Source: Eriocheir sinensis (lineage: Eukaryota; Arthropoda; Malacostraca; Decapoda; Varunidae). Taken from it: DNA of 64,000 nt. Shown piece by piece: positions 57,653 through 64,000 of this stretch (the stretch's first letter is position 1; every line of letters starts with the position of its first letter). A model generated the notes under the pieces. That model saw nothing but the letters and a program-made list of their open reading frames with translations, did not search any database and was not told where the DNA came from. The stretch covers positions 7,426,121-7,490,120 of the forward strand of contig NC_066535.1 of the NCBI RefSeq assembly GCF_024679095.1, given 5' to 3'. Both the position numbers and the translations under genes were made by a program.

Positions 57653-58495
57653 ATGGACGACGAAGGGTTTCCTTTGCTGCAGCCCGGCGCGAGGCTCCAG
57701 CCCGTCGTTGAGCGGCCGGACACTGTGGATCAGGAGTCCGGGGAGGCGACAGGACGCAAAGTGGTAGTGCTCAGGAATCCTCGACTCAACGCCACACACT
57801 CTGGATTGCGCTTCCGCCGCCACGCTTTGTATCCTTCCTCCCTCTTCCAGCCCAGTCCAAGACTCTCCCAGCGCCTCACGTTTCATCAGGAGTTTGGTCG
57901 AGTACCCCCGCTCTGGAGTGAAGAAAATGCCATCTTTGCCAGACCTCTGTACCGGCTACACAGCGATCAAAAAACAGAATCAGGTGGAGCCGTGTCCAAA
58001 GTGCCTTTCAGAGTCCCGCAAGTTCGCCCGGAAGTGACGCCACAGAAAATTAATGAAGTTACCATCACCATATGGAGAGAGTTCTGCCGAGGGCCGCTGG
58101 TGTACGAAGATGTCAGCACGTCCTTTAGAGACCTGAAGGACCAGTGCTTGCTGTGGCCTCACCTGCAAGCCTTGTTCGGCGACTCTGCCGTGCTGGTGCC
58201 CCTGTGTGTCGTGTGGCTGGTGCGCACCCTCCTCGTCATGCTCAAAGTGTTCATTCCGTGGCTTGGTCTCCAGCTGACATATTTTCACTTCCTATACGTC
58301 CACCTCAAGATCCACGTTACGGGAGAGAAGAAAGGCGTGCGCCCTGTATTCATAGGCGAGGCCTGCCAAGGCCCGATGATCTACAGCATCAGGCACCTGT
58401 GTTGTCCCTACTGCAGGTACACCAAGCAGTGCAATATCGCTCTCCGCTACTTTGAAATACTACTTCGAGAAAGACAGGGCATGGCCGCCAGATAG
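57653..58495 (+). CDS. Unrecognised protein, 280 residues, probable membrane segment
   Basis: An ATG eight bases after a good acceptor (TTTACTTTTTTCAG, ending 57645) opens a single 281-codon exon ending in TAG. I do not recognise the family. The first ~130 residues are hydrophilic, Pro/Arg-rich and without repeats (LLQPGARLQPVVERPD, VPQVRPEVTP). Residues 130-177 look helical. Residues 178-222 are strongly hydrophobic (SAVLVPLCVVWLVRTLLVML, WLGLQLTYFHFLYVHL), one or two membrane spans. After that comes a basic segment and a Cys-rich IRHLCCPYCRYTKQC (247-260). No signal peptide. Composition and codon use resemble the SLC22 exons, not the surrounding repeats, which argues for a real gene. A CTGCAG|GTACAC site at 58416 could act as a donor to an unseen exon. 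Confidence 0.6.
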   Translation: MDDEGFPLLQPGARLQPVVERPDTVDQESGEATGRKVVVLRNPRLNATHSGLRFRRHALYPSSLFQPSPRLSQRLTFHQEFGRVPPLWSEENAIFARPLYRLHSDQKTESGGAVSKVPFRVPQVRPEVTPQKINEVTITIWREFCRGPLVYEDVSTSFRDLKDQCLLWPHLQALFGDSAVLVPLCVVWLVRTLLVMLKVFIPWLGLQLTYFHFLYVHLKIHVTGEKKGVRPVFIGEACQGPMIYSIRHLCCPYCRYTKQCNIALRYFEILLRERQGMAAR

Positions 58496-59907
<1,412 letters not shown>

Positions 59908-59991
59908 ATCTATGGCAGTGGCTCTCAAACTTTTTTACATTATACCCCCTATTGATTTCTAAGTAATCGCGCCCGCCCCCCATCCCTTGGT

Positions 59992-60739
<748 letters not shown>

Positions 60740-60824
60740 ATTTATTTTTTAGCAGACGGAATCACGCCCCCCTTGTATCCAGCTCGTGCTCCCCAGTTTG
60801 GGAACCATTGAGCTATGGGTTTAC

Positions 60825-61070
60825 CATTTCTCTTTATACACATTTTTCAAGGCGTGGAGGAAGGGATTCAGAAAGGTTCCTGAGTACTGGTGGGTTAATG
60901 TTTTCCCATTCCTCCCTGATCGTCGCTCCCAGCCTCGGAATGCTCGAAATGTCCTTCCTCTCCTTCCTCTGTAAACGCCTATTATAATGGACCAGATTTT
61001 TCCAGTTGGGTCCAGAGGAGAGTTGGGTGGCCAGTCTTCAATAAAGTCTACTTCACAGCATGAAGCCATG
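60825..61070 (-). pseudogene. Tc1-like transposase relic
   Basis: On the minus strand VDFIEDWPPNSPLDPTGKIW is a worn form of the Tc1-family DWPPNSPDLNPIENLW block that carries the third catalytic acid. After a frameshift the next segment reads ATIREEWENINPPVLRNLSE and SLPPRLEKCV, the usual Tc1 C-terminal order. The N-terminal DNA-binding part is absent and the frame is broken. Confidence 0.8.
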
Positions 61071-61101
61071 GAGGCAACGTTGCATCGCTAACGTTGCCTC
61101 C
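61070..61101. repeat. 12 bp perfect stem-loop
   Basis: GGAGGCAACGTT-GCATCGCT-AACGTTGCCTCC. It lies at the upstream edge of the transposase relic. Positions 61122-61165 are an uninterrupted T-run. Confidence 0.85.
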
Positions 61102-61122
61102 TTGCCATCTCACTATGTTCGC

Positions 61123-61167
<45 letters not shown>

Positions 61168-61328
61168 CTCATTTCTGCACACGTCTTGTAACACCCACAT
61201 TCCTTGCTATTTCTTTCAGTGATCTCTCTCACTCTTATCATGAATAAACTGATAAAGGCTTTGTTCCTGTACCGTGTACGTGGATTTGTGTTTACATAAC
61301 AGTGACAAATTTACTCCAATGCAATGCA

Positions 61329-61715
61329 GAATTTCCTCAGGAAGATGAGTTTTTCTTCAAATCAAATAGTAGTGTCAGGAAATCGAGTAAGAGTGGTGTC
61401 ACGTGTGTGCAGTCGTTGGCTTGGAGCAGTGGCGGTACCAAGGCCGTGTATCCTGAAGTCAGCCTCAGACCCACTCTAGTTAATAATTTGAACTCTATGG
61501 AAAGTACTGCTTCGACAGTTCACCGAGTTAGTCCTTGGGCCAAGACCCAAAATATGGTCGATTGGTACCACCTGGCCGGGCAAGTTTCCAGTCTACGTCG
61601 AAGGTGTATCATGGTTGAGTCCTTGATCTGGCTAATACCAAGAGACTTCATTGGTGGCTTCAGTTTTGATGAGAGGCATGTCATGGGTATTATGTTTGGA
61701 TTGGGAAAGGGTTAA
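61329..61715 (+). CDS. Candidate terminal exon, unrecognised
   Basis: After a possible acceptor (CAATGCAATGCAG, ending 61328) an open frame of ~129 codons runs to TAA at 61713. Composition is mixed and Ser-rich at the start, ending ESLIWLIPRDF and GIMFGLGKG. No family was recognised. The acceptor has a poor pyrimidine tract and no upstream exon was found, so chance or a transposon remnant is possible. Confidence 0.25.
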   Translation, partial: EFPQEDEFFFKSNSSVRKSSKSGVTCVQSLAWSSGGTKAVYPEVSLRPTLVNNLNSMESTASTVHRVSPWAKTQNMVDWYHLAGQVSSLRRRCIMVESLIWLIPRDFIGGFSFDERHVMGIMFGLGKG

Positions 61716-62273
61716 TTCCTTATGTAAAAAAAAATAGCTCCTCATAGGCATTATTTTCTGCTATGTCATATTGTGCTTCTGCATCTACACTGTGTTCCCT
61801 AGCCTTTGAACTTGCAGCAGCCTTTCCACGTGTATATGCACGGTAGCGGGACCTATAGTAATGGCCTTCAGCAGCAACAAGTTATCTTCTAGAGATTGCT
61901 GTCCTGATCTGCGCATGCATGTAAGTCCTTGTAAAGGGTAAAGAAATAATGTGATTGAAAGTTATTGTATTTCCTTAACATTTATTTGCAAAGTAAAGTA
62001 ACAAAAATTGTTCTCAAAAGAGAGGAAACCAACAACTTTATTTTGTCGTGGACTTAATGCCCCGCACTATGATAACAAAGTAGCTTTAGACGAGTGTAAT
62101 ATTCATCTAACCTTTTTACAATGTAACTCACCTTGATTATAAATACATATCCTCGATATCACATACGTAGAATATTCTGTCTCCCTTCATCTGTTAACTA
62201 TGCATCAGTTGGAGGCATCGGCAGAGATGGCGTATTTCTGTGGTTGCATCAGGGTCGAAACCAGCCCTTTGAA
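61716..62273. other. 3' flank of the minus-strand gene
   Basis: No gene was seen. On the minus strand AATAAA occurs at about 62036-62041 and 61978-61983, suitably placed ~230-290 bases after the stop of the 62.27 kb gene as poly(A) signals. Confidence 0.45.
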
Positions 62274-63230
62274 TCAGTGTGGCGCGGTGGCGCCGGCCAG
62301 GATGTTGATGCCCAGCTGGTCGTGTTGGTGAGGCCTGAGGGCACGGACGCCCGTAGCGAGGTACACCGTGACGTCCCGCACTTTGCCGCTGCTGCTACCT
62401 GGGATGATGGACTTTGTCTTGTGGTCGGGCATAATAATGATGTAATGACCATCCTGCTGACCTGCGCCAAGCGATGGTAGTCTGTACATTACCGGCATGT
62501 GCCTGAATAGCCCTGGATTTGCTTGGCCGGACTGAACTTTCCCCTCAGAAGAATTTAAAGTATTTCCCGTTACTGCCAATGGTTTTTGGATGCTCGAGGC
62601 AACAACCAATGGGTCTTCAGACGCCCCAGCTGCAAAACTAGTTTCTTGAGGCACTCCCGACACGTGAGCTGCCACTGGCACCCCTCCGAGAGGGGCAGGA
62701 GCAGCTGCTGTTTCGGGAGCCGCGAATAGAGGAGGCGTAGAAAGAACCGGCCTACTCTCGTCGACAAATGGATTAGTGACAGGGGCTGAAGAAAGACTTG
62801 GCTCCGGAGCGACCACGGCCACTGGCTCTCCAGAACCAAGGTCGACGGCGGGCGATGCCAAGGCTGGAGAGGCGGAGATAGTCTGTGTGAGTCCGACTGT
62901 GTTCTGCCCTTGACTATTGAGGGGGTCAGCCAGCAATGGGTCGGGCTGGCTAATCGGGTAGTTTCCGTTGTTGGCGTTGTGGTGGTTTCCAAACTGTAGC
63001 TCGGCAGCCTGTTTGCTGCCTTGCTGGCCGTTGAGAAGCTTGATGTACAGTGGCAGGGTGGAGGGTGCCACAGCCATCCTTTGCCCGGCATAAAAGGCCT
63101 CAGTTGGATCTTGAGGGATGTTAGGAGGGAGTCGCCTTGCGTGGGAAGCAGATGTCGGGGCATACCGGAGGCCACTCGCCGGCAGCTGTGCCTTGCCAGA
63201 CACTTCCGCTAGAAGGCACCACAGCCAAGC
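62274..63230 (-). CDS. Secreted Ala/Pro/Ser-rich protein, last exon (5' incomplete)
   Basis: The minus-strand frame ends with TGA at 62274-62276 and is open back to a TAA just beyond 63257. No in-frame ATG begins it. An acceptor (TCTGACGACGGTGCAG, ending 63231) fits a first exon encoding the start of a signal peptide; residues after it (AWLWCLLAEVSGKAQ) look like the signal core and cleavage zone. The mature part (~300 residues) is low in Cys and has LPPNIPQDPTEAFYAGQRM, a long Ala/Pro/Val/Ser-rich middle and an ordered-looking end (GHYIIIMPDHKTKSIIPG, VRDVTVYLATGVRALRPHQH). This fits an extracellular matrix, cuticle or accessory protein, but no known domain such as chitin-binding RR was seen. 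Exon 1 was not found in the window; it may lie beyond 64000. Confidence 0.6.
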   Translation of the reverse strand, partial: AWLWCLLAEVSGKAQLPASGLRYAPTSASHARRLPPNIPQDPTEAFYAGQRMAVAPSTLPLYIKLLNGQQGSKQAAELQFGNHHNANNGNYPISQPDPLLADPLNSQGQNTVGLTQTISASPALASPAVDLGSGEPVAVVAPEPSLSSAPVTNPFVDESRPVLSTPPLFAAPETAAAPAPLGGVPVAAHVSGVPQETSFAAGASEDPLVVASSIQKPLAVTGNTLNSSEGKVQSGQANPGLFRHMPVMYRLPSLGAGQQDGHYIIIMPDHKTKSIIPGSSSGKVRDVTVYLATGVRALRPHQHDQLGINILAGATAPH

Positions 63231-63332
63231 CTGCACCGTCGTCAGACAGAGAATCACACATTAGTAAATGAAGGTATTACACTAAGAGATATCCAAAAAA
63301 ATTCTATTGATGCGTCTATTTGTTTGTTTGTT

Positions 63333-63335
<3 letters not shown>

Positions 63336-63391
<56 letters not shown>

Positions 63392-63403
63392 TTGTGTGTG
63401 TGT
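63336..63403. repeat. (GT)n
   Basis: Preceded by TTTG tetranucleotides; interrupted by single T insertions near its end. Confidence 0.95.
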
Positions 63404-63698
63404 GTTTGTGTTCATGTGTTTCTTAATATTGCCTTATGGAATGTATATTGCACACACAAAACAATTCCTTGGCTGCAGTTGTGCATGTCCTATTAAACTT
63501 ATTTCACGTTGCTACACAAGGGAAATAAACTGCATTAATTGGGTGTATGGAGCGTCTGTGGTGACTTGACGAGAGAGGCATTCAGGAGCATGTCAAGGAG
63601 CACCCTACCTACCTCCACGTGGTACAATAACAGATATATCGGTAGCTTGATTTTCTCAGTCTTCTTTGGCACAACTTATTAAAGGCTTGAAATATTAT

Positions 63699-63770
63699 TG
63701 GGGCAGTGATTAGCGGACTTTTTTCTGATTTATTTTTGCCCTTGAGCTGCTTCCTTTAATGAAAAAAAAT
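63699..63770 (+). mobile_element. LINE 3'-end fragment (shared 3' box)
   Basis: GCAGTGATTAGCGGACTTTT and TTTTTGCCCTTGAGCTGCTT followed by TTTAATGAAAAAAAA is the same 3' box as at 51180-51235 and 60370-60430. Only the terminal ~70 bp remain. Confidence 0.7.
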
Positions 63771-63870
63771 GTCCACGACCTGACGATTTATGAAGACTAT
63801 ACGAGACCATGCAATCGACCTAACACATGACGGCTCAGGAGAACCCCCATCAATCTATCCTCCCCATTTA

Positions 63871-64000
63871 GGGTAGGCGGTGGCTGAGCGGTAGCGTGCT
63901 GGGCCCACACTCACCACGTGATGGACGACGCGAGTTCGAATCCCCACGCTACCACCTCGGATTTTTCAGTCACCGCCGAGTGGCTTAAAACTACCCACAT
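63871..64000 (+). mobile_element. tRNA-derived SINE, cut by window end
   Basis: The A box GGTGGCTGAGCGGTAGCGTG and B box CGAGTTCGAATCCCC are followed by TTCAGTCACCGCCGAGTGGC and AACTACCCACAT. This is the same family as the minus-strand SINE at 31384-31682. The element continues beyond 64000. Confidence 0.85.

Noticed and set aside
57551..57886. 111-codon minus-strand frame
   Set aside because: Shadow of the 280-residue coding region on the + strand.
62133..62480. 115-codon + strand frame
   Set aside because: It is antisense to the C-terminal part of the minus-strand secreted protein and has no independent motif.
63871..63955. Functional tRNA gene near the window end
   Set aside because: The same head occurs in the 31.4 kb SINE with a shared tRNA-unrelated body.

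Overview
The window reads as nuclear DNA of an arthropod, most likely a decapod crustacean. The evidence is spliced genes with GT-AG introns, a very high load of simple repeats ((TA)n, (GA)n/(CT)n, (GT)n/(CA)n, (ATT)n), several tRNA-derived SINEs, 5'-truncated non-LTR retrotransposons, and hAT, Tc1 and MITE relics. There is no prokaryotic gene organisation, no CRISPR array and no operon. The species cannot be named from the sequence alone. All coordinates were read by eye.

The one gene resolved with confidence is a solute carrier of the SLC22 family (organic cation/anion/carnitine-type transporter of the major facilitator superfamily) on the + strand. Twelve coding exons between 8741 and 50076 join in frame at every junction into one 590-residue protein, with the expected family landmarks in order. 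An acceptor at 8703 suggests at least one non-coding exon further upstream. Exons make up about 1.8 kb of this 41 kb; the rest is introns filled with micro- and minisatellites and mobile-element debris. Some repeats touch the splice sites: donors of exons 7 and 10 run straight into (GA)n, and acceptors of exons 6 and 8 sit at the end of pyrimidine-rich minisatellites. A decayed copy of the start of exon 5 lies about 135 bp upstream of the real one.

Layout. 1-8.7 kb: simple repeats, a 3 x 90 bp tandem repeat, a SINE, a LINE reverse-transcriptase relic and purine-rich tracts, with no convincing gene. 8.7-50.1 kb: the SLC22 gene, with a LINE RT relic embedded between two (GA)n arrays in intron 10 and a TIR element in the same intron. 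50.5-57.6 kb: TA-flanked LINE relic, SINE and MITE-like elements. 57.65-58.5 kb: an unrecognised 280-residue protein, + strand, probably with a membrane-embedded segment. 59.9-61.1 kb: a hAT-like element with target duplication and a nested LINE fragment, then a Tc1-like transposase relic. 61.3-61.7 kb: a weak candidate terminal exon. 62.27-63.23 kb: minus-strand last exon of a probably secreted Ala/Pro/Ser-rich protein whose first exon is not identified. The window closes inside a tRNA-derived SINE.

There is no sign that the genes work together in a pathway. The most interesting signal is the relation between simple repeats, retrotransposon fragments and splice sites, not an unknown enzymatic system.
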